Positions 22,275 through 34,107 of a stretch of 64,000 nucleotides of DNA are shown piece by piece. Numbering within the stretch: position 1 is the first letter of the stretch; each line of letters opens with the position of its first letter. A program made the translations under genes and the position numbers. The stretch is from NCBI GenBank assembly GCA_049999805.1, contig JBNGIO010006348.1:522452-586451 (forward strand), read 5' to 3'. The notes under the pieces were generated by a model. It made no database searches. It saw nothing but the letters and a program-made list of their open reading frames with translations, and was not told the origin of the DNA. The DNA comes from Folioceros fuciformis (Eukaryota; Anthocerotophyta; Anthocerotopsida; Anthocerotales).

Positions 22275-22872
22275 CCCATAGGCCGATGGCCTGATAGAGA
22301 GGCTAGTGCAAACCTTCAAGGATGCACGAAGGAAATACTGCATCACTGTGGAGCCCAAGTGTTGGAATGAATTGCTCCCTTACATCGTGTTGGGGTATAG
22401 GGTTAGTGTGCAAGCAGCTCTTGGGAGTTTCAGTCCATATTTCTTGTTATTTGGATGCAACACAATGTTGCCAAATGTGGTGAAGGATACTTACTCCATC
22501 CCTGTTGACTGGAGCAAAGATGCAAATGTGTGCTTGGCACAGGTTCAAGCCATAGCAGAAGTGTTTCAAAGGATTCTTCCTATGGCTATGGACAATTTGG
22601 CTGTGTCCCAGCATTGGAACCGGCTGGGGTACGCTTACACGTGGGGGGGGCTTGTGGAAGCCCAAAGCTCTGCAAGTTTGCACCTAGAGATTATGTGTGT
22701 TTGCAGCACAGGCCTGCAAGCATGTTGGATGTCAGCATAGGGAGGCTTATCTAGAGAGTTGTGCAAGTTGGTGAGCAGGGTGTGGTTGAACTTGAAGGAA
22801 GAGATGGCAGACGATGCAAGGAGCACATGAAGCACTTGGCTCCATGCCATTTGCCTAACTTGGACACATGAA
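22275..22872 (+). pseudogene. gypsy integrase C-terminal remnant
   Basis: Reading across frames: ADGLIERLVQTFKDARRKY, then CWNELLPYIVLGYRVSVQAA and LGSFSPYFLLFG. These are the end of the integrase catalytic core of Ty3/gypsy elements. A frame change follows at about 22620, into FAPRDYVCLQHRPASMLDVS and VVELEGRDGRRCKEHMKHLA, then PCHLPNLD, the GPY/F-like C-terminal region. In-frame stops occur, so it is not functional. Confidence 0.8.
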
Positions 22873-22889
22873 CTATGCCTCAGGCCTAG

Positions 22890-23213
22890 ATGCCACCAGC
22901 AGATTTGCCCTGTGGGGAGTGTGGGCACACAACTGATAAAGAGTTCATGTTGTTATGTGACAGATGTAACCGTGGTTACCATCTGTTTTGTCTCAAACTA
23001 GCACTGGACAATGTTCCAGAAGGAGAATGGTTATGTGAACACTGTAACGTGCTAAGTGTGAACATGGCTCTTGAAGAAGACGGGTTTGATATTGTATTAA
23101 ATCCACATGAGATGGAAGCTGAAGCAGAAGTCTTGAAGCACAGCAGTGAGGAGAAACGTGAGAGGCTTCAAGCCAAAATCACAGAGTGGGATGTTGCATA
23201 TGCTCGAGGGTAG
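22890..23213 (+). pseudogene. PHD-finger frame linked to the gypsy integrase
   Basis: A 107-codon frame encodes a complete C4HC3 PHD finger: CGECGHTTD, LLCDRCNRGYHLFCL and GEWLCEHC in order. A charged helical stretch follows (MEAEAEVLKHSSEEKRER). It starts 18 bases after the broken integrase region, and probably belonged to the same polyprotein. A stop at 23211 ends it, but similar charged sequence continues in the same frame (REASTLRRQEIVRRRIAELH) until about 23450. PHD fingers bind histone H3 tails. In this position it would be expected to guide integration, as chromodomains do in chromoviruses. That role is inference. Confidence 0.7.
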
Positions 23214-23633
23214 GCAGACTTTGAGCGTGAAGCCAGTACTTTGCGAAGGCAGGAGATTGTGAGAAGGAGAATTGCGGAGTTACACAGGAATGTCAAGCTT
23301 GATAAGGGTCCAATTTGGACTCGAAATGAGAGGCAAAAGTGGGCTCGTGTAGCTACGAGAGAGCATGCCACTTTGAAGGAAGAATTTCTACATGTGCAGG
23401 CTGAACAAGCTCACAGGTTGGGAATTCCTCACAATGTGTTTCTGAATGTTGTTGCAGCTGTTTGGAGTTGGATACAGAGCGCCATGGGCAGGTTGGCCTC
23501 ACACGTATGAGGAAGAAGGTGTAAAATCCCTGCCCTACCCACAATTGCTGAAGGTAAAGCATCAAAAGGGGGAGCGCCACCATCACCCAAGCACAAGAGG
23601 GGATGTCCATGCAAGCATCCTCCATCATAGACC

Positions 23634-24499
23634 ATGGAAGCCCAACAGGAGCTCAGGGCAAGTCGGCCTCGACCCAGGGAGCGATCAGCTAGAGCTAACA
23701 GCAACAAGAGGACACTCCGGTCGCCTCCTCATAGTAGAGTAGCGGAGCACAACGCTTACCTACCAAGACAACCGAAGCATACCCCTAAGCCTGCTCAGGT
23801 ATATCATGTTTGTCGGCATTCGGCAAGTGTTGTGAATTCCAGGGTCGTAACCAGGAATAGCAGATTTCACCCTGCACAGCAACCATGGAGGAGGCCTCGA
23901 GCAAGCGGCGTGGAGGTGCTGGAGGCTGTGCCCTCCAGGGTGTGCTATGAGTGTCTCCAATTCAAGCACGTTTCTCATGGCAGGATGGGACCCCAGTTTG
24001 TGGATGATGAGAGCGCGGGCAAGTGGAGTCTCTTTCATTTGCGCAAGTATGACCCAGAACGAGGTATTCCACCTGCAAGTTACGATGAACTTCACACCTT
24101 CATGCTGTATGTCGAGGAGCATCATGAAAGCTACAAAGTGGAGTATTATCCTAGTGAACACACCAGGATTTGTTTGAACTCCAGTGCCGGGGTTATAAGT
24201 GATTGCCCTGGGAATGGACAAGCTATATAGAAGGTGCTTGGAGGAAGTTGCAGCACCACTTTCATATGCATCAGTGGTTTGACGGGATGAGGTTGCCAAC
24301 AGAGTTCATTGATTGGGGAGACATGTACCCTCCTCACTTGGTCTTTCTCAAAGAATGGTTTAGAGTGTTCCACCATTTGCAGACATGGCATCATGTGGTA
24401 GGATGGCCTCAGCAATTTTACATTTTGACCAACAAGCTGAGCACGCCTTATGTTGACCAACATGCTTGGACTCAAGAGGAGAAGGACACGTTCGACTGA
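23634..24499 (+). pseudogene. unidentified frames downstream of pol in the gypsy element
   Basis: Two overlapping frames: 23634-24230 (198 codons) and 24203-24499 (98 codons). The first is Arg/Pro-rich at its start and later has RVCYECLQFKHVSHG. The second has an aromatic-rich run including WFDGMRLPTEFIDWGD and FLKEWFRVFHHLQTW. Both lie between the PHD finger and the presumed 3' LTR, so they may be an extra gene of the retroelement. No family is recognised. Confidence 0.4.
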
Positions 24500-24906
24500 G
24501 TCAGGAACCTCGCAAGCCTGCATATTTACACTTACTGTAAGTTACCATTTTTCAATTACCCAACTCAGGAAGCTTACAGTAGGGACTTGGATGTCGTGCA
24601 AGATGGCACACACCCTATTTTGAATCAGCTAGATGTGCACAAGCGCTTTGTGGAAAAACAGATTGACCATCTCTCTGGATTCAAGTTGCCTAGCGAGATT
24701 GAGATCAAGCAGGAGCCACATGAAGACCCGCCGGATGATGAGGATCTTGAAGATGATTTTGTAACTCGCCCTCACGCAGGCCATCATGAGTGTTGGACAA
24801 GTTACATTTTCGATGATGGGGGCATTGGTAAGCAGCTGTTATGTTTTCTAGGCAAGGTGGTCTAGACAATTTTGTGGGAAACTTGGTGGCTTGGCCCCCA
24901 AGTTTC

Positions 24907-24916
24907 CGAGGGGGGT
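24907..24916 (+). other. candidate polypurine tract
   Basis: A run of G with one A sits immediately before TGTTCGCGACC. This is where plus-strand priming would occur just 5' of a 3' LTR. Confidence 0.5.
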
Positions 24917-25121
24917 TGTTCGCGACCCTGGGCCTGCCTCTCTTAGGCAAACCCAGCCCTTCTTGTAGCCTTGCTCTTGGTCATAGGCCAAGGACAATTT
25001 GTGGCTAGGTTGTTGATCTTGGGCCATAGGCCAAGGATATCGCAGGCAGGTTGGTGCTTATATACTTAGCTTTGTGGATAGGCTAGGTAGGCATGCAACT
25101 ATACGGCTACTACGCGACAGC
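24917..25121 (+). repeat. LTR-like direct repeat, first copy
   Basis: About 205 bases starting TGTTCGCGACCCTGGGCCTG match 25763-25966 closely. Shared features include CCTTCTTGTAGCCTTGCTC and GCCAAGGATATCGCA. Its position after a polypurine tract suggests it is the beginning of an LTR. Confidence 0.7.
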
Positions 25122-25762
25122 TATCATGCTGTAGCTATATGAAGAACATAGCATCTGAGACTTTATGACTAGATACTGATTGGAGCATCCTAGGCATAAG
25201 CCCTAATGTTGAAGTGCTTGATGATGCCATGTACATGGCCCATGGATGGCCTGCACATGACATGTATGCCTGAGTGTGTGCCATGTATGCATGTGTGCAT
25301 GTGAAGATGAAGGATGACATGTGGATGCATGTAACATGTCTAGAGAGAGTATGTATGTATCATGGTGGATGTGAACTATGTGTTGGATGCATGTGAGGAG
25401 CAGCGCCATGGTACATATGAATATGAACCATTGCGGAGATATTTCAAAACAAATATAAAAATGATAAAATAAGAAAAAAACGAAGTAGGCTTTTAGTTGG
25501 TTAGTATTTGGTAATAGACCAAAGGCCAAGGAGAAGTAGGACTATAAAGTGCCTACCATCGGAGCGAGGAGGCACTTCATCGAGAGTTCTTGAGGATTTT
25601 GCTTATATATGTGGGCTGCCCAGTCATGAATTCTTGGATTGTTGATGTTTGTCTTGTTCTAATAGATAGGCATACTTTGTCCCTGGTGTGTCTCTGTTTC
25701 CTGAAGGTTCTTGTGGTATGTTGCATTGCCAGGTTGCGAGAATTTTCCATCTTGATTTTACC
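25122..25762. other. AT-rich spacer between LTR-like repeats
   Basis: No coding sequence. 25220-25400 is a stretch of alternating CATG, GTATG and CATGT words, which looks like simple-sequence expansion. The stretch may be LTR interior. Confidence 0.4.
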
Positions 25763-25966
25763 TATTCGCGGCCCTGGGCCTGCCTCTCTTAGGCAGACCC
25801 AACCCTTCTTGTAGCCTTGCTCTTGGTCATAAGCCAAGGATAATTTGTGGCTAGATTGTTGATCCTGAGCCATAAGCCAAGGATATCGCAAGCAGGCTGG
25901 TGCTTAGATACTTAGCTTTGTGGACAAGCTAGGTAGGCATGCAGCTATGCGGCTGCTGCATGTCAA
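25763..25966 (+). repeat. LTR-like direct repeat, second copy
   Basis: Second copy of the 24917 repeat, about 846 bases downstream, differing by scattered substitutions. The spacing could mean an LTR of about 850 bases followed by the start of another LTR, or a local duplication. A clear LTR end (CA followed by a primer-binding site) was not found. Confidence 0.7.
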
Positions 25967-26112
25967 GCGCAATTCATCAATTGTTCCAAGCACGTGACAT
26001 CCTGGTTGTAGGATATCCCTTCTCACCCCATGTATAGCTAGAGCACGATCTGAATTTCAATGATCGCTCAACTCTTAACACATATCAATCTTTTCACTCA
26101 TGTTCCATGCAT

Positions 26113-26820
26113 TGTCTACCTTCTCCTCCCCCTCCTCCTCCTACGACGAGTCGAAACAAGAGCAGCAAACCGCACCACCAAGAGCAACAGTAAAAGGAGG
26201 TGGTGATCAAGAAAATTAGGAACGTTGTTGCCACATTGTTTGGTGATGCAATGTGTTATATGTTGGTGATCATGTTGTTCACACAATATAATATAGGTGC
26301 TTGGCACATTGTTTGCTACAATTCTCTACAATGTTCCTACTTTCACGCAATGGTCGATTTGCTGCTACAATGGTTTCATGTTCTTCAAGCACAAGTTGTA
26401 ACATTCACCTTTACATAGGGGCTTAGAACCTCATAGAAATAAATTCACCTGCTCACCAAACGGCTTGTGCTCACACACAAACGAGAGAGGGAAAAGGGGA
26501 GAGAACAGGTGCTTGTTCATTTGCTCCCATAAGTCTAGACTCGTGATACAGGTGCTTGTTCATTTGCTCCCATAAGATGAAGGTAACGAGCACTTACATT
26601 GACCGCTTATGAAGTGTCAAATGCCAAAAGTTACACACAATTAGTAAGTGCCTTCTACTTTGTCCAAAAGATTCAATCTTCCTAAAGCTCAGTGTGAACC
26701 TAGCAAAATTTGTATAATTTGCTACCTCACTTAATAGTCCCCTACAAAGAAATTTGTCTAAACTCACTAATTAACGTAAATGCTACACCACAAGATTTGG
26801 GGCTCCAACATCCACTGAGA
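26113..26820 (+). repeat. second dispersed repeat family, copy 1
   Basis: About 700 bases that match the reverse complement of about 49005-49735. Shared landmarks are the CTCCTCC/CGAGTCGAA start and the AGCAACA--ACACCACCAAGAG region. Others are GCTACAATGGTTTCATGTTC, ACCAAACGGCTTGTG and CTACCTCACTTGATAGTCCC-like sequence near the end. No conserved open frame exists. The family is of unknown type. Confidence 0.7.
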
Positions 26821-27589
26821 TGATCTAGAGGGGTGCAACAAGTAGCAAGCAATGTGCCTTGTGGGGCATGCGCTGTATGGGTGGTGTTTGCAAGGAGGTG
26901 AGTGAATCCTATCAAGGCAATGCGTGTGAAGGTGATGTTGCCTTGCCTTGGTTGTTTGGATGGGTAATAGTGCGAATGAAGTTAAGGCATGCCTATCCCT
27001 CTATCTCGTTTCTCGATTTTGTTTTACTCAGCTTCCTTCGCCAAAGGGCGAGCGCTGTTGTAAGAGAGGTCGTGAAGGCTGACCAAGGTGTGTATGTTGG
27101 GGTTGTGTCTTGCTTTTTTGTGGCTGCAAACACTCCATGAGGCAAGTGTCGTTGAAGATGTAGCTTGAGGTTGTTGCATCTCGAATCACAAGTCATGTGT
27201 GCGGCATAGTTTAAGGCAAATTCACAACATAAATGACAAAAGAGAAGGCACATTCACAACGCAGAAAAATGGGAAAATCATATTTGTATCATATCTTTCC
27301 TTCTATAAAAGGCACCTTCATATTGCATTCATCTCATGAATCGATGGCGTGAGACTCATATTTGACAGTAGGCAACCTTGATTACATGACGTCCACACAT
27401 GATCCTAAAAATTTCTTAATTGAGTGAATCCTACTGTGATAACATAATTTCACACTCCAATCATACGAGATATGATGGTAAGCATTGCCAAGCTTTGGTA
27501 CTAGAATGTGTGGCCACTACATTGAAGTCCCGATTCTCTTACGTCACTAGACTTGGGAGAGTGCTTATAGGTGACTACCAAACTTGCAG

Positions 27590-27900
27590 TCCACCAAATG
27601 TCGTGCTCATAGGGACCCATGCTTGTGAGCACCTATAAGCATTAGACTCGATGGAGTCCAATGATCCACAACCGTGAGGTCATGAGGTGAACAAACTCAT
27701 GAGGTCTTGTGCTTATGAGCATTGGACGTAGTGAAGCCCAATGCTTCATAAGCATTGGATGAACTCAGGTCTCGTGCTTGTGAGCATTGACAAGCATTAA
27801 ACTTGGTGAAGTCTAATGCCTCATAAGCATTGGACGAACTCAGAGTGCACTTGATGTTGGTGCTCATGGAGTCCAATGCTTGTGAGCTTGTGAGAGTCTA
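27590..27900. repeat. degenerate short tandem repeats (AGCATTGGA motif)
   Basis: Diverged direct repeats of a 40-60 base unit recur: a GTGAGCATTG core, then AAGCATTGGA and GAACTCA. Unit length varies, so exact boundaries are uncertain. Confidence 0.55.
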
Positions 27901-28468
27901 ATGGAGAAAGTGCCCTCTTTTATACATAGCAACTACAATATAGACAAGGATAACAAGTATTACACATACATACAAGATTGTTCATACCTAGATTGGGTGC
28001 ATATTAAGAATTCTAGTGCCCCATCATGACGAGCAACATAGCTATGCTTCTGCATTGTTGCTAGGAAAAGGGAAAACAAACATGGAGACGTATCCACTCA
28101 ACTTTTACATTGTGCATCCTTACTTTCTCCACTATGTCACAACAACCCTTATGAAACTTGCCATTCATACACTTGAGGAAAATGTTTATGTAACATAGTT
28201 TATGGCAAGTAATATGTATACTAAAATAATATGTAAAATATTCCTGCAGAATATACCAAAAACAATAGCACACCATCACGCCGGACTTGATGGATACTCG
28301 ATGAAAGGGAAATGACTTGTGAATGATAGGTCGCGTTGTGTTGTGGACGCGTGGGCGTGACAGGTAGACTGGGACTGTGCACGAGCGTCGGAACTCGGTC
28401 CACGGCACAGTCGCAATTCTGTTACATTATATGTCCTCCACTCCGAGCGATATGCCTTCGTCTTCGGC

Positions 28469-28498
28469 CCACGTACATACGTATATATATGTACGTGG
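28469..28498. repeat. inverted repeat in the putative promoter
   Basis: The ends CCACGTACAT and ATGTACGTGG are perfect reverse complements around a 10-base TA-rich centre. Each arm contains the core ACGT, as in plant G-box-like sites. A regulatory role is inferred only. Confidence 0.5.
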
Positions 28499-28782
28499 AC
28501 CGCATCTCAACTAAATCACGGCGAATGGACGACCGGAGTTGCAGAGATCTTGCTGCCCGATTGTGTCGCTCATGGTGGATCGCGGCTGCTGTGGGTCACT
28601 AGATGTTGGATGATCGTGACCTCTGCTGCTGGCTTCCTGGTGAGGATTGTTTAGGGGTTCCAGCGAAATTGAGAGGGCGGCTGTGTTACAGAATTTCAAA
28701 GCCTTGGACGAATTTGAGGAACAGGCCTGGTGAATCTGCCACAGGTGTGTAGGAGCAGGGATGTGCAGCAGGTCGTGACTCC

Positions 28783-31334
28783 ATGGATGGCGAGGGGGCT
28801 TGGATGGAGGATGAGATTCCCGAGTCTCCTACCGAAAGCGTAGGCCTTCACTGCGGCTACAGTCGCCCTCCGCACGTGACCATGTTGACAGACTACTTGC
28901 AAGGTGCTGAAGTTAGCAAACTCCCAGCTCCTAGTTCGAAGGGCAGGAAAAGGTCAACGGGTTCCAAAAAGAGGAGCCCTCCTGTGACGGCGTTGAACGG
29001 GGGCACCTGTTCCGCCTCTGAGCAGCAGGTGATGGTTAGGCGTGTAGTGGAAAAGGCAGGTGCAAGGAATCTGGCTGAATCGTGTGCGTTGAGTGAGTTT
29101 GAATCATGTGCTGTGAATGAGTCCGAGCCACCTTCTCAGGCGGACAAGATCAAGGGAGGGGAAAAGGGTTCAGAGGGGAATGTTGTTGATTTTAATGACG
29201 AATTAGTGGCAACGAGATTGAGGCAGCTGTCCATCGGTACTACAGGCGTTCATGCCATGGAGGCAGCTGAGGTGGAGGCCAACAAACAGGAACAGGAAGA
29301 TGAGGTATGTGCTTGACCGCTATGTGCGTGGCTGCTCGGGTTGAGTAGGATGGGCGGCCCCTGTTTGATGCATGTTGCACATGTTGCAGATGATGGTTTT
29401 GCAGGCCATATTTGGGGAGGATTTGAAGGTTGTCAAAGTGGAAGAGGGCTGTCCTTCTGTTTTCACGGTATTTTGTTTTTTCTCTTTTTGGTACCTACCA
29501 GATGTTTGCATTCTGTAGAACAGGTGTGCAGGCCCTGGGGAATCATCCTCCTTTGTGCGGCGTTGCATGTCGTCTTGTGAGGTTCCTGGAGAAAGGATGT
29601 GGTCTAACTCTTTTGTATTATACTTTCAGATATCCGTTCATGGGGAGACTCCGACTAAAGTGATGGTGTCTGCAGAGCTGCCACCGCTTTCCCTTCCGCC
29701 TGCCGAAAGCTGTACTTCTGGCCAGAGCGTTGACACTCCGGAAAATTCCAGCTCCAAGGATGGTAGTACTTCTGCCTCCAAGAGTAATAGGTCCGAGTAT
29801 GAGGGCAATGTACATGAGTTTGCGGTCGAGTTCCTTCCACCTATCATTTTCATGTGCACCTTTCCTCCAACATATCCATCGCGATCCCCTCCAAACTTTG
29901 TTTTGATGAGTTGGTGGTTACAACAATCTAGTCTTGCCAGCCTTTGTAGAGTCCTCGATTCCATCTGGAAAGATCAACGAGGGCAAGTAGTTTGCTATGC
30001 CTGGGTTTCGTGGTTGCAGGAAAACTATCTGAATCATCTCGGGTTCTGCGACAAGGTGATACTGGGATTGCCAGAAAATGGTGCCCAGAAGCCATTTAAT
30101 GTACGAGCTATTTCTGGATGCCATTCTGTGGATGTGGTTGTTCCCCGTTTAATGAGCTACAACGAAGAGAGGCTCTACCAAAGATTTTGTGACTCTTTAC
30201 ACTCATGCAACATTTGTCTCTCAGAATTCCCAGGTACTGGATGCTCTTTAGCACAGAAAACAAATGAACTGTGGCGTATTCTTTCGTGTAGGATGCTGAA
30301 TGTGGTGCACTTGTTCCTTTGGAGTTTCAAGTAGGAAGGGCCCCTGTGCGAGGTTTGTGTGCGATTTCTCGGTCTGATCTTTCCGAGTAGGATGCGTGTA
30401 CTCACTTCCTTTCTATCTTGTGCTTACATTCCTCATGCAGGGAAAGAGTTCATACGGTTGCCTTGTGGTCACACTTTTTGTCGCGCATGCATGAGTCAGT
30501 ATTGTGGGGGCCTGGTGAAAGAGGGATCAGTCAACAAGATAATATGCCCTGACATTAGTTGCAAACAACAAATTCCCCCTTTCTTGCTGAAGGAGCTGCT
30601 TACTGCCTTAGATTTCCAACGATGGGAGGACCTGACACTGCAAAGAGCGTTGGATTCTATGACAGATATTGAGTATTGTCCTCGGTGTCAGATGGCATGC
30701 ATAGAAGATGAAGATCATCATGTTCAGTGTGGGAAGTGCTTCTACAGTTTCTGTAGTATTTGTCGCGCCCAATGGCACGTTATTGACAAATGTGCATCTT
30801 CGAATGAGATGCTTACCATTATACAGGTTTGTACGTCAGAGTGGGACCGTCGCTGCGTGTGGTTGTATCCTGATAAGTGGGCAGCATGTGGCTGCAGGAT
30901 CGTGGAAGGAAGGCTGAAATGGTTTTTTGGTGCAGGAACGTCAAAGAAGATCGCAAATGGGTGCAGCTCAACGGAAGAAAGAGCAGGATCGCTTGAATGA
31001 CCTCCTTAGTTTGAAGGTTGTGAACGCCAACTCAACACGCTGTCCAACTTGTAACATTGCAATACAGAAGGACGGGGGCTGCAACAAGATGTACTGCACT
31101 TACTGCTGTTCTTATTTCTGCTTCGTCTGCCTTGCGAAGATTGACGACTACAATCATTTTGGGTACGTGTGGAACTTGTGATGTTTCCTCTGGTTCTCCC
31201 TTGTTGGCAGGGCAATTTTTTCACCCTCATTCTGTGGTTCTACGTGTGTGCGCGCCTCGTACAGCCAAGATAAATGTGCTCTGTTTGAAAGAGCAGATAT
31301 CGAGCGATGGGAAGCTGATCTGCTCTATGTTTAG
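28783..31334 (+). CDS. RWD and RING-IBR-RING E3 ubiquitin ligase (RNF14-like)
   Basis: RBR-type ubiquitin ligase that passes ubiquitin through a cysteine of its second RING. Six exons: 28783-29304, 29390-29467, 29630-30233, 30441-30826, 30936-31162, 31211-31334. They join in phase to 646 residues. Seen: a 170-residue low-complexity N-terminus, then an RWD domain beginning QAIFGEDL and continuing FTFPPTYPS-like (CTFPPTYPSRSPP). RING1 is CNICLSEFPG ... LPCGHTFCRACM ... ICPDISC. The IBR is YCPRCQMAC ... CGKCFYSFCSICRAQWH. RING2 is RCPTCNIAIQKDGGCNKMYC, where the GGC cysteine is the expected catalytic one. The order and the RWD domain place it with RNF14. The last exon is less conserved and its acceptor is less certain. 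Substrates are unknown. Confidence 0.9.
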
Positions 31335-34107
31335 TATTGGCTCTCAGTTATTACAGCTCCTGCGGCGGAAGCCGACTACAGTGATGGTGATACCGCATTT
31401 CTTACCTTCGTGGAAATTCAACGATATGACTGGTTTGCACACTTTGCAGAGGTCTCTTGTTGAAGATTTGATGTCTATTTCTGTGAAACACTATTATGTG
31501 CATTTTCTAATCCCAAGACCGCATTTTGGCATACATTGCAGTCCTGATCTGCGAATGGACCTGCTTGCCTTGATACACATTTCTCCTCCGTAGTTCATGC
31601 TTGAAGGACTGATTCAAAAGTCATGACAGTCAGTCAGGCGGAGGCTACTCTGCTTGGACAGAGGTCAGGGGCCTCGCCCCTCTTCGCACACTCCACATTA
31701 TGAGGGCTATCGTTGCAGTCAGTGTCACCGGATCTTGGTAGGGGGCAGTTGATCTTAAAAGCACATGACCAGGTTTCCGCAATGTTTGTAACTGTGTACA
31801 TATTTTTTATTCTTCAATCAGTTGCTTGGAACCATGAGAAAGGCCATTTTTCTTTCCCAACTTGGCAACCCTCTACAAGCTTCCAGGAGGACACAAATGT
31901 GACAAGGCAGGGGAAAGTCGTCTTCTTTGTAGGTGTTGCTGTACACGTGCGGAGAGCCTAAATCTGAAGTGGAAACGAAAACTCCTAATCCACAATCACC
32001 GACGGCTGAGCATGAGCATCGATTGAAACGCCCTCATCGGCGCATCTGCACACCCGAGGTATCAAAGCGCGGAGTCCGGAGTCCTAACTCTCGTTGAATT
32101 GCTTTTCAAACCACGACGTGAACAGTCATCGCAGGAGGAACACAAGGCACACAAATTGAATCACACGGACGCCAAAAACCGCATCATGTGCCCGCCACAG
32201 TCCACCGAGTGCAGGCTCTACTCCACATCGCAATCCGCGGTGGACCCAACTCCTTGTACCAGACGCGAGTGGAGGTGGTGAAAGTGGAGATGGTCACAAA
32301 AGCTACATCATCATACTTCAAAATAATAATATTAATGTAGAAGCCTCACTAGAAAGGAAGACATGAAAAGACGCATCGACCAGGAATAATCTACCACGAA
32401 GCCAAGAACCACAGCGGGTGCCAATCGAAAACTACCTCATGCTCCACAGGGTTGAGATGAAGACAAGACTACCCATTTAAGAAGCAACCTACCGCCCCAT
32501 GGCCATCATGGGGTGGTAGCCCTGACTTATTCACAAGTCATATCCATGATGCCCTAGACTTATCCACAAGTTATATCCTTTGTCTTTGCCATCCATTATC
32601 TTCTTGTAAATGGCTTTCAGTAACATTGCATTGCATTGCATTGGGGTGATGGAAACTCACAATCAAAAGGAGGCAAGACTATCACTGAAGGCTACCCTAA
32701 ATTTCATCTTAAAAGCATAGCATGAGAATACCTTTGCTCTTACTCCAAATACATCCAAGAAGGAGAGATGAACTCACCTTGCCTGGACCTCCTTAACACA
32801 CAAAGTTATTCATCTTGGTCTTGTTCTATTGGTATCACTAACTTTGATTTTGATTAAACTATCCATCACACCCCAACCAACTTAACATCATGTGCTAGCT
32901 AGTATGTGAGATTATTCCGTCCCTTGTCTTAGTTTGATGAAAGAACATTTCAGGTTACAACGAAAAAAAAACATGTCTCTTATGCCTAATCAAACTTCAC
33001 CGCATTGTTTAGGACTGGTTTATCCTTACAATTTGACTAGACTGATGAATCCTACTGAATCGAAGTTAGTATCATGGAAGAATAACTTGGTCTTCTCAAT
33101 AATCTCAATTCTATACAAACTATATGGTGCTCTGTTCATTCTTGATTACACTGTACATTGTTCATGCTTAAATATTATATGAATCACAAATCATTCCATC
33201 TAAATATTAAACAAACTTTTAAAATTATGTGAAGAAATTATATACAACTTTCATAATTGATACCTTGTTGTATCCATGTCCGGACGGACACTATAGAAGA
33301 TGTTTTGAAGGAAAGTAAGATTTATTTATTTATTTTTTAAAAATAAGATGAATAAACTATCTTCGTCAAGAGAGAGATAAATCATAAAACCATGAAACTT
33401 AATGACTATCAATAGCACCTAAAACATCATGATGTAGGAAGACAAAATAAACACCACGTAATAGATCTATTGAGGAGAGAGACTGTTGCTTGCCTCGGAC
33501 TTGTACCCGGTGAATGTACATATGTATCTAGATGGAGAAAACGAAAGGGAGGAGGAGGAAGAACAGGGCGGGATGGAGATAATCCGGATGTGTACTTGAA
33601 ATTGTGGGAGGAGGAAGAAACGGGACGTGGTGGGTTTGGGAAGAAAGAAACGTTTGGTGGGCGATGCGGTCCACGACAGCGCCGTCCTTTATCTTGGGTC
33701 TGCCTGATGAGCGTTTTGGCATGCTGCTCAATCAGTGTCCCGCGCTCGCTGTGGCCCCCGGCCATCGCTACTTGTAGGCCTACCGGCCCGGGATCTCCCG
33801 TCGTTGCTGCGCAGTCCGCCGGCCACTGTGTGGACACGCCTCTACCATCCCCGCTCCCGGTTTCTCGGGCTCGACCCGTACCAGCGCCGCCCTCAGCTGG
33901 GCACCCTCACGGGGTCTGGGTCCAGGGGAATTCAGTTTTCCTTTCGTCGCTCCCTGTCCTGCCCCGGAAGCGGGTGAATGGAAGCGAGGCCGGATCGGGA
34001 ATTCGCGGAACCCTGGGCTTGAGAATGCGGGAGTGGTCGTGGGGTTAGGGAGGAGAGATCGTGAGGGGGAGCGAATTGGGATCGAGGATCGGGCACGAGC
34101 TGGTGCG
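31335..34107. other. 2.8 kb intergenic, AT-rich core
   Basis: No gene is recognised. The first part is probably the ubiquitin-ligase 3' UTR. 32300-33450 is AT-rich with no long frame, a likely decayed repeat. 33450-34107 becomes GC-rich and is probably the promoter and 5' leader of the tetraspanin gene. Long frames on both strands there come from base composition. Confidence 0.4.

Larger units (their letters stand above)
21325..24916 (+). mobile_element. degenerate Ty3/gypsy retroelement with PHD finger after integrase
   Basis: In order on the plus strand: a retropepsin remnant, heavily broken pol sequence, the integrase end, a PHD finger, and further unidentified frames. A purine-rich tract ending GAGGGGGG then sits directly before TGTTCGCGACC, which looks like the start of a 3' LTR. 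Frames carry stop codons and shifts throughout. Most reverse transcriptase and RNase H sequence is missing or unrecognisable, so the element cannot move by itself. No matching 5' LTR was found near 21.3 kb. Confidence 0.7.
26821..28782. other. repeat-rich interval before the ubiquitin-ligase gene
   Basis: No gene is recognised. 27590-27900 contains several diverged copies of a short unit built on GAGCATTGGAC and CATAAGCATTGGA(C/T)GAACTCA. 28200-28780 is more balanced and probably contains the promoter of the RNF14-like gene, including a palindrome at 28469-28498. Confidence 0.4.

Noticed and set aside
27590-27900. CRISPR-like repeat spacing
   Set aside because: Units are diverged, variable in length and embedded in plant nuclear repeat sequence. 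There are no regular spacers.
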